A DNA stretch of 39,775 nucleotides from Thermoplasmata archaeon (lineage in GTDB: Archaea; Thermoplasmatota; Thermoplasmata; Lutacidiplasmatales; UBA184): NCBI GenBank assembly GCA_030040775.1, contig JASHTB010000067.1:1-39775 (forward strand), in the 5' to 3' direction. The notes below the pieces were generated by a model, which saw nothing but the letters and a program-made list of their open reading frames with translations, had not been told where the DNA came from and made no database searches. Positions 7,795 to 16,876 of this stretch are shown piece after piece. A program made the position numbers and the translations under genes. Each line of letters opens with the position of its first letter. Within the stretch, counting starts at the first letter, position 1.

Positions 7795-9029
7795 CCCTTG
7801 GCTCCGGCCTCGATGATTCCGAACCCGATCAGGCGCCAGGCGTTGAGCCGACGCGAGATCGCGACGCGGCTTCCGGGAAAGACGGTGACCGAACGGTTGA
7901 GCGCTAGCTCGACCTCATCGCCGCGGGCGCTCGTGACCTTCCCGCTCGCCACCGTCGTGCCGACCGTCACGGCGAGGAGCTCGCTTGTACGGATCTTCTC
8001 GACCTTGATCTCCCGCTGAGCCCCCAGCACGCGGTCCAAGAGCGTCGCTTTCAAACGGATCTTCTGGCTCACGGCCGGCAGCGTCCCCGGAGTCCCGATC
8101 AGCCGACCGGTGAGACCGTCTCCCTTGGCGAGCGCGGGGTCGAGCCCGGTGCCGAGCGCGGCGAGGCCCCCCGGGTGCAGCTCGTCCCACTCTTGCCCGC
8201 CGGAAACGATGGACGTGACGGCGGTCGTCAGCGACTCGCCAGCGCTTCCCGTCGCCCCGGAGCGTCCCGGCCGGATCTCGATCTCCTCTCCTTTGCGGAT
8301 TCGACCCTGGAGGAGAGAGCCTCCCAGCACTCCCCCCCGCAGGCCCCCGGGACGAGTGCCCGGACGGTTCACATCGAACGACCGGGCGACGTACATCAGC
8401 GGGGGTTTTGCCGCGTCGCGAACGGGGGTCGGTATCGTCTGCTCGATCGCGCCGATCAGCGCGTCGATCCCGACCTTATGGTTCGCGCTGACGGGGATTA
8501 CCGGCGCGGCGGAGATCGGCGAACCTTTGAGGAACTCCACGATCTCCCGATAGTTCGCCTCCGCATCCTCCGCCGAAAGAAGGTCGATCTTGTTCTGGAC
8601 GACCACGACCTTGTGGACCCCGATGATGTCGAGCGCATAGAGGTGTTCTCGGGTCTGGGGCTGAGGGACATGCTCGTTTGCCGCCACCAAAAGGAGTGCC
8701 CCGTCCATGATGGCGGCGCCCGAGAGCATCGTCTCCATCAGGGTCTCGTGGCCCGGCGCGTCCACGAACGAGACGGCCCTCAGGAACTTCGCCTCCCCGC
8801 CGCAGGCCGGACACACGGGCTCGGTCGAGTAGCCGGACGGCTCGGGACAGTTCGGGCAGCGGTAGAACGCCGCGTCCGCGTAGCCGAGCTTGATCGAGAT
8901 CCCCCGCTTGAGCTCCTCGGAGTGCCGGTCCGTCCATTCGCCCGTGAGCGCCTGGGTAAGCGTGGTCTTGCCGTGGTCGACGTGCCCGACCAGGCCGATA
9001 TTGACCTCGGGCTGACGGGGGACCTTCAT
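7791..9029 (-). CDS. eif2g: translation initiation factor 2 subunit gamma (aIF2gamma)
   Basis: NIGLVGHVDHGKTTLTQALTG, SIKLGYADA, zinc knuckle CPNCPEPSGYSTEPVCPACGG, VSFVDAPGHETLMETMLSG, VVQNKIDLL. Confidence 0.97.
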   Translation of the reverse strand: MKVPRQPEVNIGLVGHVDHGKTTLTQALTGEWTDRHSEELKRGISIKLGYADAAFYRCPNCPEPSGYSTEPVCPACGGEAKFLRAVSFVDAPGHETLMETMLSGAAIMDGALLLVAANEHVPQPQTREHLYALDIIGVHKVVVVQNKIDLLSAEDAEANYREIVEFLKGSPISAAPVIPVSANHKVGIDALIGAIEQTIPTPVRDAAKPPLMYVARSFDVNRPGTRPGGLRGGVLGGSLLQGRIRKGEEIEIRPGRSGATGSAGESLTTAVTSIVSGGQEWDELHPGGLAALGTGLDPALAKGDGLTGRLIGTPGTLPAVSQKIRLKATLLDRVLGAQREIKVEKIRTSELLAVTVGTTVASGKVTSARGDEVELALNRSVTVFPGSRVAISRRLNAWRLIGFGIIEAGAKG

Positions 9030-9403
9030 GACGCGCCGAAGAGCTCGGCGAGCGACTTCGGACCCTTGTGTTCCACCACGAGGTTGATCTGGACGGTGTC
9101 CTCGCTGATCGTTCCGCCGCGAAAGGTTCGCCGTCGTCGCATCCCGTCGCGCGGGGCCTCAAAGCCGAACCCTCGGCCGACGAAGAGCCGGGTCTGACGG
9201 GCGCCCGGGACGTCCGGCCGAAGGGGGAAGCCGCTCTTGTCGGTACCTCCGGTGATGCGGAAGGTGTATCCGCTCGCTCCGATGAGCTCCCCTCCGATCG
9301 ATTCGCCGATCCGCTTACCGAGGAAGCCGGCGGCCTGAGGGTCGCCGACCGTCCGGGCGAGCGACTTCGCGGCCTCGGAGATCACGAGCTTGTACTCGAC
9401 CAT
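9026..9403 (-). CDS. rps6e: 30S ribosomal protein eS6
   Basis: MVEYKLVISEAAKSLARTV...GKRIGESIGGELIGASGYTFRITGGTDKSGFPLRPDVPG. Confidence 0.95.
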   Translation of the reverse strand: MVEYKLVISEAAKSLARTVGDPQAAGFLGKRIGESIGGELIGASGYTFRITGGTDKSGFPLRPDVPGARQTRLFVGRGFGFEAPRDGMRRRRTFRGGTISEDTVQINLVVEHKGPKSLAELFGAS

Positions 9404-9439
9404 CCTTCTATCCTGAAGCGGCCGCCGAGGGGAGGGTCG

Positions 9440-9448
9440 TTTAAAAAG
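9440..9448 (-). promoter_or_regulatory. TATA-box-like element upstream of eS6-aIF2gamma-Trm112 operon
   Basis: tttaaaaag in a GC-rich background, about 40 nt upstream of the eS6 ATG. Confidence 0.55.
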
Positions 9449-9559
9449 CTTCTCGGGCGCGGCCGTGTCGAGGCGCCTCCTTCGGCTCTACGCACCGCGG
9501 TGCGCACACGGACTTATGAGGGCGGTTCGCCGTCGCAAGGGAAGAAGGCGGGAAGCGGC

Positions 9560-10480
9560 GTGGTCGGTCTCGAGAACGAGCTCCTCTACGTCGGGGTCGG
9601 TCTGCTCCTGGGTGGCTTCGGCTTCGCTGCGGTCGCCGACCTTAGAGACCGCGAAGTGACCGACCTCCTCTGGCAGGTCCTCGGAGTCCTGGGCCTCGTC
9701 GTGGGGGCGCTCGCGGTAGCGCCCGGGGGCGAACTTCCTCTCGCACTTTGGATCGTAGTCGGAGCCCTGGTCCTGGAGCACATGTTCGCCTGGGACGAAC
9801 GTCTCGGAGGCTGGGTGGAGCACCACGCCAATCTTCTCGAGCTCGTCGCGTACGTCGCGGTCGTCGCAATCGTGGCCGGCGCCGCAGTGCGCGTCGGGGT
9901 CAGCTCGTCGGGCGTCCCTCTCACGATCGTGGCCGTGCTGGCTACGGTGCTGTTCGCGCGCGCGCTGTTCGAGGCGGGGGCGCTCTACGGTGGGGCGGAC
10001 GCGAAGGCGCTGATGATCGCCGGAATTCTGGTCCCTCTGTTCCCGTCACCCTGGCTCTGGTCGCCGTCCGCGCTCGTTCCCGTCACGTCGGTCGTTCCCT
10101 TTGCGGTCGACCTGTTGATGAACGCAGCCCTGATCTCGGTCGTGATTCCACTCGCTCTCGCGGTCCGCAACCTCGCGCGCGGGGAGTTCCGGTCAGTCCG
10201 CGGCTTCACCGGCTATTCGATGCCGGTTTCAGAACTCCCCCAACGGTTCGTCTGGGTGCGCGACCCGGCCGTGCCTCCGCTCTCTGAGGACGACGAACCG
10301 GCAGAGACGAGCGAAGAGGACCGTCAGCGGCGCATCGCGATCGCGAACGAGCTCACGGCCCGAGGGGTCTCTCGGGTCTGGGTCACCCCGCAGGTTCCGT
10401 TCCTCGTGTTGATGGCGCTGGGAGCGCTCACCGCGCTCCTGGTGGGAAACCTCGTGGTCGACCTCATCGCACTCGTGTGA
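9560..10480 (+). CDS. A24-family (type IV prepilin/preflagellin-like) aspartic peptidase, membrane protein
   Basis: Polytopic; DLRDREVTDLLW and GGADAKALMIAGILVPLFP fit the two catalytic Asp regions; C-terminal TM after a soluble loop. GTG start inferred. Confidence 0.75.
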   Translation: MVGLENELLYVGVGLLLGGFGFAAVADLRDREVTDLLWQVLGVLGLVVGALAVAPGGELPLALWIVVGALVLEHMFAWDERLGGWVEHHANLLELVAYVAVVAIVAGAAVRVGVSSSGVPLTIVAVLATVLFARALFEAGALYGGADAKALMIAGILVPLFPSPWLWSPSALVPVTSVVPFAVDLLMNAALISVVIPLALAVRNLARGEFRSVRGFTGYSMPVSELPQRFVWVRDPAVPPLSEDDEPAETSEEDRQRRIAIANELTARGVSRVWVTPQVPFLVLMALGALTALLVGNLVVDLIALV

Positions 10481-10597
10481 GCGCAAGCACCTAAAGCGTA
10501 GCAGTCCACCGGAACGAGAGAGGACGCGTTCGAAGGCCCCTCAACCGGGGGAACAGGTACCGAAAGCTTTTCTCCGCGGCGCTCGTCGGCGCACTCT

Positions 10598-11023
10598 ATG
10601 CCCTCGGCTTCCCGGGCGCGACGGACCCATCCGATCCGCGTGCTCATCGCAAAGCCCGGTCTAGACGGTCACGACCGAGGGGCGAAGGTCGTAGCCCGGG
10701 CGCTCAGGGACGCGGGGATGGAGGTGATCTACGCCGGACTACGCCAGACTCCGGAGGAGATCGTGCGGGCGGCGCTCGAAGAGGACGTCGACCTGATCGG
10801 TCTCTCAATCCTCTCGGGAGCGCACATGACGCTGTTTCCTCGCGTGCTCGCGCTCCTCAAGCGGAACAAGGCTGGGAACGTGCCGGTCTTCGCCGGCGGC
10901 ATCATCCCGGACGAGGACGCGCGCCGGCTGCGTCGGGCGGGGATCCGGGCGATCTTTGGTCCGGGAAGCTCGCTCGAGGAGATCGTCCGAACGGCTCAGA
11001 AGCTCGCCCGCGCCCGTTCATGA
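10598..11023 (+). CDS. methylmalonyl-CoA mutase small subunit / cobalamin-binding protein
   Basis: [43 protein letters not shown] with the DxHxxG B12 motif; [19 protein letters not shown] box about 28 nt upstream of the ATG. Confidence 0.94.
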   Translation: MPSASRARRTHPIRVLIAKPGLDGHDRGAKVVARALRDAGMEVIYAGLRQTPEEIVRAALEEDVDLIGLSILSGAHMTLFPRVLALLKRNKAGNVPVFAGGIIPDEDARRLRRAGIRAIFGPGSSLEEIVRTAQKLARARS

Positions 11024-11985
11024 CGGGGGCCGGCCGCCTGTCCACGGCCGCACGGGCGATCGTGGCGGGGGACCGTCGGGCCCTTGCACGGGCAATCACC
11101 GCGATCGAGAACGGGGACTCGGCCGCCGAGCCGGTCCTGAGGTCGCTCTACCCTCGCACCCGGGGGATCCCGGTCGTGGGATTCACCGGGCCTCTCGGCG
11201 TCGGCAAGTCGAGCCTGATCAATGCCCTCGTAGGGCTGTTGCGAGACCGTGGGCGGACGGTCGGTATCGTCGCCGTGGACCCCTCGAGCCCGTTCTCGGG
11301 AGGCTCCGTGCTCGGGGACCGCATCCGTCTCGACCGTCCGGCGGACGATACGGGGATCTACTTCCGTTCGATGGCGAGCCGCGGCGCCGCGGGCGGGGTC
11401 GCCGCGGCCACGCTCGAGATCGCGCGCCTCTTGGACGCCGCGGGCTTCGACTTCGTTCTGGTCGAAACGGTCGGGAGCGGGCAGGTCGACGTGGCGATAC
11501 GGGAGATCGCGAGCACGAGCATCGTCGTCCTCGTCCCGCACCTGGGCGACGAGGTCCAGACGCTGAAGGCCGGCATGTTCGAGATCGCGGACGTCTTCTG
11601 CGTGAACAAATCGGACCTCCCCGGGGCCGACCTCGCTCGGAAGGACCTCGCCGACCTCGTGTCGCTCGGGAGGGCCGAGGGCCGCTGGGCCCCGGCGATC
11701 GTTCTGACGTCGACGGTCGAGCCGATGGGGATCGACGGGCTCTGGCGCGCGGTCGAGGCCCACGAGAAGTTCCTGGACGACTCTGGCGAGCGACGCGCGG
11801 GAGAGCGACGCCGGCTCGCGAACGAGATCGTCGGCCTTGTCCGCGACCGCGTCGGCCGGGACCTCACCGCGCGCCTGGAGGCCGACCCGAAGCTTCGGTC
11901 GCTCCTCGACCGGGTCGTGGCCCGTTCGCTCGACCCTCGAGCGGCGGCCGAGCAGCTGCTCATCCGCGGCCGCCGAGCCCGGTGA
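11020..11985 (+). CDS. meaB: MeaB/ArgK-type GTPase (mutase-associated)
   Basis: [19 protein letters not shown] Walker [52 protein letters not shown]; overlaps the B12-binding gene by 4 nt. Confidence 0.95.
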   Translation: MTGAGRLSTAARAIVAGDRRALARAITAIENGDSAAEPVLRSLYPRTRGIPVVGFTGPLGVGKSSLINALVGLLRDRGRTVGIVAVDPSSPFSGGSVLGDRIRLDRPADDTGIYFRSMASRGAAGGVAAATLEIARLLDAAGFDFVLVETVGSGQVDVAIREIASTSIVVLVPHLGDEVQTLKAGMFEIADVFCVNKSDLPGADLARKDLADLVSLGRAEGRWAPAIVLTSTVEPMGIDGLWRAVEAHEKFLDDSGERRAGERRRLANEIVGLVRDRVGRDLTARLEADPKLRSLLDRVVARSLDPRAAAEQLLIRGRRAR

Positions 11986-11991
11986 GCCCCG

Positions 11992-12567
11992 ATGGTCGCG
12001 TTCGCCGTCGCGCTCGCCCTCGTCCTGTTCGCCGTCGGGATCGGAGCCGCCTACTTCGTCTTCGCCTCCTTCCTGTTCGGCGCCGGCTACGAGCCGACGC
12101 CCCGCCGCGCGGTGGAGCGGATGCTCCGTTACGCGGAGGTCGGACCCAGCGACACCGTCTTCGACCTCGGAGCCGGGACGGGGGCGATCGTGTTCCGGGC
12201 TGCCCGAATCTACCGGGCCCGGGTCGTGGGCGTCGAGGTGGAGCCGCTCCGCGTGGCGATCCTCCGCTTGCGCCGACGTCTCGGACCGTTCTCGGACCGA
12301 ATCACCATTCGTTGGGGGAACCTCTTTCGCCTCGACTTCCGCGACGCGAGCGTGGTCACCGCCTTTCTGTGGCCGGGGGCGATGACACGCCTCCGACCGA
12401 AGCTCGAGGCCGAGCTTGCCCCCGGAGCTCGGCTCGTAAGCCACTGTCACCCGGTCCCCGGCTGGGTCGCGGACGAGTACGACCCTGAGACGGACGTCTA
12501 CCTGTACCGCTGGCCGGCCGCGCGAGAGTCGGGGGCCGCCCCCGCAGGCCCTACGGGTGGTACCTGA
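11992..12567 (+). CDS. class I SAM-dependent methyltransferase with N-terminal TM segment
   Basis: VFDLGAGTGAIVFRAARI (motif I), VVGVEVEPLR; hydrophobic N-terminus FAVALALVLFAVGIGAAYFVFASFLFG. Confidence 0.83.
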   Translation: MVAFAVALALVLFAVGIGAAYFVFASFLFGAGYEPTPRRAVERMLRYAEVGPSDTVFDLGAGTGAIVFRAARIYRARVVGVEVEPLRVAILRLRRRLGPFSDRITIRWGNLFRLDFRDASVVTAFLWPGAMTRLRPKLEAELAPGARLVSHCHPVPGWVADEYDPETDVYLYRWPAARESGAAPAGPTGGT

Positions 12568-12679
12568 ACCAGAAGAACGCCATCACGGCGAAGACGGCGA
12601 GGACGATGACTCCGGCCGCAGCCCATCCGACGTAATCCGTCCGGTCGACCTCGCGCGCAGCGGTCGCTGCTTCGGGCAC
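12551..12679 (-). CDS. micro-ORF: 42-aa single-TM protein
   Basis: Translated by eye: VPEAATAAREVDRTDYVGWAAAGVIVLAVFAVMAFFWFRYHP*. Below the ORF-track cutoff. GTG 12679 lies about 26 nt from box ggtttaag; a longer 49-aa reading from GTG 12700 is possible. Confidence 0.6.
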   Translation of the reverse strand: MPEAATAAREVDRTDYVGWAAAGVIVLAVFAVMAFFWFRYHP

Positions 12680-12700
12680 GGGAAGCCGGACCGCCCTCAC

Positions 12701-12708
12701 GGTTTAAG
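12701..12708 (-). promoter_or_regulatory. TATA-like box for micro-ORF 12551-12679
   Basis: ggtttaag (cttaaacc on minus), centred about 26 nt upstream of GTG 12679. Confidence 0.45.
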
Positions 12709-12735
12709 TCAGTTCGATACGAACCGGACCTCGAC

Positions 12736-12867
12736 CTAAGGGATTCCGGCGCCGATCTGACCCGTGACCCCGAGGTAGATAATGGCGGCTCCGACCGCGA
12801 TCGCTACCGCGAAGGTGCCGATCAGAAAGGAGAGCGGCACTCGGGTATCGGGAGGGGCGGGCTCCAC
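12736..12867 (-). CDS. micro-ORF: 43-aa single-TM protein
   Basis: Translated by eye: VEPAPPDTRVPLSFLIGTFAVAIAVGAAIIYLGVTGQIGAGIP*. Below the ORF-track cutoff; box ggttcaag (12889-12896) centred about 26 nt upstream. Confidence 0.6.
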   Translation of the reverse strand: MEPAPPDTRVPLSFLIGTFAVAIAVGAAIIYLGVTGQIGAGIP

Positions 12868-12935
12868 GGACCTCGGAAGGAACTCAGGGGTTCAAGTGCC
12901 CGTCGTTCGTGCAAAACGCCGACCGGGCGGACCGG

Positions 12936-13850
12936 TCAGCCGTCTTTCGTTTCCTTGGCCGACGGTCCCGAGCTCTTCGTCGACTTCCCGGAGGGTTTGG
13001 CCGCCTCCTTCTCTGTCTCAGCCTTGGATGCGAGCGCTTCGGGTTTCTCGGAGGGCTTCTTCTCCGGCGGGGCGGCCGCTTCCTTCCCCGCCGCTTCCTT
13101 CTTCTCGGGGACGGGGGTAACGTACTCCTCGACGACCCGGATCACCTTCGGGTGCAGCTGGCTTCGGAGACGGTCGACCACCCGTGGCTTAGCCGCCATC
13201 CAAGCGAGGTCGAACTTCGACCGCTCGGGAACCTTCAGCGTGACCGTCTGGTCGTGGTGCTCGACCCCGAACTCTGCGGACCGGCCGTACTGGAGCTCGA
13301 GGATCGCGCGGACCTGCGCCGTGGGCTCGACGATCTGTTCCGTGACCTTGAACTTCCCTCGGATCTTCCGACCGGCGAACGGCGGGTTGAAGTCGACCCG
13401 CACCCGCGCCGCGGTCAGGGAGACGACGCGACCCCGCCGTCCCTCGATCGTGAGCACGGTCCCGACGTCGAGGTGCGCGTTCTCTCGTCGCATCTCGGGC
13501 AGGCGCTCGACCTCGTGCATCGAGAACAGTTCGATGAGATTCGGGTCGCGTTCCCCGAAGGCCTCAGCCGGGGTGAACTCGCGTTCGGCCTCTTCCCCGA
13601 CCTTGAGCCCCACCAGGGCGTTTTCGATACTGGCCGGGAACCGGTCCCCGCCGATCTGGTGAGGTCTCGGACCGAACGTGAACCCCTCGGGCTTCGGGAC
13701 GTTCGCCTTTCCTAAGACGTCCTCGTGGGTCGTGTCGAGCAGCTCGGTCTTACCGCCCATCTCCGCCCAGAGGTCGTACTCGATCCGCACGAGGTCGCCC
13801 GATTTCGTGAGCTCCCCGGACGTATGGGTGGGATGCGATTCGGGCGGCAT
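12936..13850 (-). CDS. FKBP-type peptidyl-prolyl cis-trans isomerase (long archaeal form) with Lys/Glu/Ala-rich C-terminal tail
   Basis: GDLVRIEYDLWAEMGGKTELLDTT, IENALVGLKVGEEAEREFTPAEAFGERDPNLIELF, VDFNPPFAGRKIRGKFKV. AT box about 26 nt upstream of start. Confidence 0.9.
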   Translation of the reverse strand: MPPESHPTHTSGELTKSGDLVRIEYDLWAEMGGKTELLDTTHEDVLGKANVPKPEGFTFGPRPHQIGGDRFPASIENALVGLKVGEEAEREFTPAEAFGERDPNLIELFSMHEVERLPEMRRENAHLDVGTVLTIEGRRGRVVSLTAARVRVDFNPPFAGRKIRGKFKVTEQIVEPTAQVRAILELQYGRSAEFGVEHHDQTVTLKVPERSKFDLAWMAAKPRVVDRLRSQLHPKVIRVVEEYVTPVPEKKEAAGKEAAAPPEKKPSEKPEALASKAETEKEAAKPSGKSTKSSGPSAKETKDG

Positions 13851-13872
13851 GGCCCCGCCGAACCGGGGGCTC

Positions 13873-13879
13873 GCTTAAC
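13873..13879 (-). promoter_or_regulatory. TATA-like box for FKBP gene
   Basis: gcttaac centred about 26 nt upstream of the FKBP start at 13850. Confidence 0.4.
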
Positions 13880-13899
13880 GTTTTCTCGAGGAGCCGGTG

Positions 13900-14727
13900 T
13901 CATCGACCGGGGGGCGAGCCCGAGAGCCGTCGCCAACGGACCAACGCCTGGAGGAGCGCGAACGGCTTGATCAACGCCTCGACGTACGCCAGGGGATGGG
14001 GGACCCGGTTCCGCCGCTCTTGGAGCCGTCCTTTCAGCGCGTCGTTCTTGAGGAGGGACATCGCCATCGCGACCAGGTAACGATATCGCTTCCGGGCCCA
14101 CCGGACGTAGCTCGTCTCCGAGACCTTGTCGTGGTACACCCACGCCTCGGGAACGTAGACCCCGCGCATTCCGAGGGCTGTCGCCCGGGTTTCGAGGTCG
14201 TGGTCCTCGGCGAACGGTATCCTCGGGTCGAACCCAAGCTGGCGGAGCACCTCCGTTCTCCACGCGGTGTTCTGGAGTGGGAGGTAGGCCGGGCTCGAGG
14301 GCACGAGATTCTCGTAGATGGATCGTTCGAGCAGAGCGTAGTAACGCTCAATCGGGTGCGCCGGAGGGCGGATCGGCCGGGTGGGGCCGCCGGTGAACGC
14401 CGCGGCTCCCGCCTCGATGGGCCGAACGAGGACGTCGAGCCACTCAGGAGGAGCCACCTCATCCGAGTCGAGGAACGCGGTCACCTCACCTTGCAGGTGG
14501 GAAAGCGTCGCGGCACGCGCGGCGACGACCCCCCCGGGGTGGCGGACCACTTCGACCGGGATCGATGGGGCCCGACCGATCGCCTCGGTAAGGAGGGACT
14601 GGGGGGTCGTGGTCGCCGCGACGATGAGCAGGCGGTCCGGCCGTCGACGCTGCTGCTCGAGGGAAGCGACCGCGGCCGGGAGCCGGGGGTCATTCCCAAC
14701 TGCGACCTCGACCTCCACCGTCGCCAT
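13900..14727 (-). CDS. family 2 glycosyltransferase
   Basis: MATVEVEVAVGNDPRLPAAVASLEQQRRRPDRLLIVAATT, VTAFLDSDEVAPPEWLDVLV, PFAEDHDLETRATALG; C-terminal region fits GT2. Start may be as far upstream as 14781. Confidence 0.87.
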   Translation of the reverse strand: MATVEVEVAVGNDPRLPAAVASLEQQRRRPDRLLIVAATTTPQSLLTEAIGRAPSIPVEVVRHPGGVVAARAATLSHLQGEVTAFLDSDEVAPPEWLDVLVRPIEAGAAAFTGGPTRPIRPPAHPIERYYALLERSIYENLVPSSPAYLPLQNTAWRTEVLRQLGFDPRIPFAEDHDLETRATALGMRGVYVPEAWVYHDKVSETSYVRWARKRYRYLVAMAMSLLKNDALKGRLQERRNRVPHPLAYVEALIKPFALLQALVRWRRLSGSPPGR

Positions 14728-14820
14728 GCCGAGCACCCGGACAGCGGCCGAGAGCCTCCGGCCGACGTCCGACCCCCTCAACGCGCCAAGTCCTTAATCT
14801 GAGAGGCCGCTAGGGCGCTC

Positions 14821-15882
14821 GTGCGAGTTCTCCTCCTCGGAGGGGGCGTCCAGCCGATCCCTCCGACGGGGTACGGAGCGGTCGAGCAGATCCTCGCCGA
14901 CCTGAAGGTCTCTCTCGAGGCCGCCGGGCAGGAGGTCGCTGTCGTCAATCGGGTGCGTCATCGCCGCATGCGCGACGAGTACCCCTTCGCGTGGGAGCTT
15001 CCCCGCCTGATCGAGCGGGAGCGATACGACGTGCTCCATGCGAACACTCCGGTCGTCGCGAACCGCCTCGCGTGGAACGGCTATCCGTATGTCTATACCT
15101 CGCATTCCCGTCACTGGTTCTACCGCGAGCGGCTGTCCCATCGCTGGGGTTACTGGCTCGAGCGGCGAGCCGTCCGTCATGCCCGAGCCGTGATCGCGCT
15201 CACCGAGCCCCTCGCCGCGACGATGCGCTCGACGGTTCGACCGCCGCTACCCCCGGTCACGGTGGTCCCGTTCGGAGTCGACGACCGACGCTTCGCGCCG
15301 GCGTGGGAACGCCGCACGGGTCGGAGGGCGCTCGGGGTCGGGGTGGTGGCCCCGTTCAAGCGATGGCACGTCGCGGCGGCCGCGCTGAAGAGCTCGGGCC
15401 TCTCCCTTCGCATCGCTGGGCCGATCGTCTCTACGGCGTACGCCGCCGTGGTCCGTCAGAGCGGTTCCGAGGTCGAGCTCCTCGGCGAAGTCGGTCCCGA
15501 GGAGCTCGAACGACTGTTCGCGGAGAGCGACTTCCTTGTCCACCCGAGCGCCGTCGAGGTCCTCTCGGCCACGGTGCTCGAAGCCCTCGCGGCAGGGCTC
15601 CCCGTCATCGGAGGGGAGGCGGTCCGCGGGGTGGTCGACGAGGGCCTCACCGGCTGGGTCGTCCCCGAGGGGCCCCGGATGCCCCTCGAGGAGTTCCGCC
15701 GTCACGCGGTCGACCTCGCCCGCGACGATGCCCTCCGGCGTCGCATGGGCGACGCCGGCCGACGGGTCGCACAGGACCGTTTCTCCTGGCCCCGGATTGC
15801 CGCGCAGCACATCGCGATCTATCGGTCCGTAGCCGAGCCGTCCGGCTCGCCTCCGGACCGTGCCCCGCAGCGCCCAAGCTAG
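14821..15882 (+). CDS. family 4 glycosyltransferase
   Basis: GGVQPIPPTGYGAVEQILADL, VVPFGVDDRRF, VGVVAPFKRWHVAAAAL, LLGEVGPEELERLFAESDFLVHPSAVEVLSATVLEALAAGLPVIG. GTG start with ccttaatc box about 25 nt upstream. Confidence 0.92.
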   Translation: MRVLLLGGGVQPIPPTGYGAVEQILADLKVSLEAAGQEVAVVNRVRHRRMRDEYPFAWELPRLIERERYDVLHANTPVVANRLAWNGYPYVYTSHSRHWFYRERLSHRWGYWLERRAVRHARAVIALTEPLAATMRSTVRPPLPPVTVVPFGVDDRRFAPAWERRTGRRALGVGVVAPFKRWHVAAAALKSSGLSLRIAGPIVSTAYAAVVRQSGSEVELLGEVGPEELERLFAESDFLVHPSAVEVLSATVLEALAAGLPVIGGEAVRGVVDEGLTGWVVPEGPRMPLEEFRRHAVDLARDDALRRRMGDAGRRVAQDRFSWPRIAAQHIAIYRSVAEPSGSPPDRAPQRPS

Positions 15883-16844
15883 CGAGATAGACCCCGCTCA
15901 CGGGCCATCTCCTCGATGGTCCGGTCGACTGCGGCGGCGCTGGAGTAGCGCGGACGCCAGCCGAGCTTCGAGATCTTCTCGATGGAGAGGAGCTGCTGCG
16001 GGATGTCCCCGGTCCAGCCTCGCTCTCCGCCGGTGTACTCGATGCGTGCCCGGCCCCCATGGGCCGCGGCGACCTTTTCCGCGATCTCGCGGGTCGAGAT
16101 CCGGTCGGTCGTTCCGAGGTTGAAGAGGTTGACCGTGTCGGCCGCCCGGTCCAGGGCGGTGAGCATCCCGTCGACGCAGTCCTCGGTTCGAAGGTAGCTC
16201 TTGGACTGTCGGCCGTCCCCGAGCACCTCGAGCCGGCTCGGGTCGCGGCGCAGCTTCTCGAAGAAGTCGTAGAGGACCCCGTGGGTCATTACGGGACCGA
16301 TGATGTTCGCGAACCGGAAGAGGTAGGTCCGAATTCCGTAGTTGTGCGCGAACGCCGAGGCCATCCCTTCGGCGGCGAGCTTCCCGGCCCCGTAGAGCGA
16401 TTCGGGCAGGAGCGGGCCGTAGCTCTCGGGCGTGGGCAGGACGCTGGGAAGGCCATAGACGACGCTGGACGAGGCGAAGAGGAACCGGCCGACGTCGTGT
16501 TTCCGAGCCGCCTCCAGGACCTCGAACGTCGCGACCGTTCCCAGGTCGAAGTCGAGGCGCGGGTCCGCCGAGCCGCGGCGGATGTCCGAATTGGCCGCGA
16601 GGTGCCACACCGCCGAGGCCTGTCGGAAGAGGTCCGCGTACCGCGCCGGCTCGCGCAGGTCCGCGACCGTGAGCGAGATCCGCTGGCTTCCGGATGCGGA
16701 CGGAAGGTGCTCGCGTCGGCCGCTCGATAGATTGTCGATGACCCGGACTTCCTGACCTCGGGCGAGGAGCGAGCGGACGAGCACCGAGCCGATGGCCCCC
16801 GCGCCGCCGGTCACCACCGCCGGTCCGTCGGCCTGAGCAGGCAT
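15879..16844 (-). CDS. NAD-dependent epimerase/dehydratase (UDP-glucose 4-epimerase-like SDR)
   Basis: VVTGGAGAIGSVLVRSLLARGQEVRVIDNLSSG, LFASSSVVYG, SLYGAGKLAAEGM (YxxxK), FNLGTTDRIS. Confidence 0.92.
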   Translation of the reverse strand: MPAQADGPAVVTGGAGAIGSVLVRSLLARGQEVRVIDNLSSGRREHLPSASGSQRISLTVADLREPARYADLFRQASAVWHLAANSDIRRGSADPRLDFDLGTVATFEVLEAARKHDVGRFLFASSSVVYGLPSVLPTPESYGPLLPESLYGAGKLAAEGMASAFAHNYGIRTYLFRFANIIGPVMTHGVLYDFFEKLRRDPSRLEVLGDGRQSKSYLRTEDCVDGMLTALDRAADTVNLFNLGTTDRISTREIAEKVAAAHGGRARIEYTGGERGWTGDIPQQLLSIEKISKLGWRPRYSSAAAVDRTIEEMARERGLSR

Positions 16845-16867
16845 CGACGGCGGCGAGTCGGGGAAGC

Positions 16868-16876
16868 ATATATAAA
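16868..16876. promoter_or_regulatory. near-palindromic TATA box shared by divergent genes
   Basis: atatataaa between the epimerase start (16844, minus) and the small conserved ORF (16924, plus); centre about 28 nt from the epimerase ATG. Confidence 0.6.

Noticed and set aside
10481-10597. Possible tRNA or ncRNA in the spacer (gcgttcgaaggc, cccctcaaccgggg)
   Set aside because: No cloverleaf with acceptor stem, D-loop and GGTTCRA T-loop could be assembled; a short hairpin alone is weak evidence.
10996-12450. 484-aa minus ORF antisense to MeaB and the methyltransferase
   Set aside because: Shadow ORF; the plus frames have GTPase and SAM motifs.
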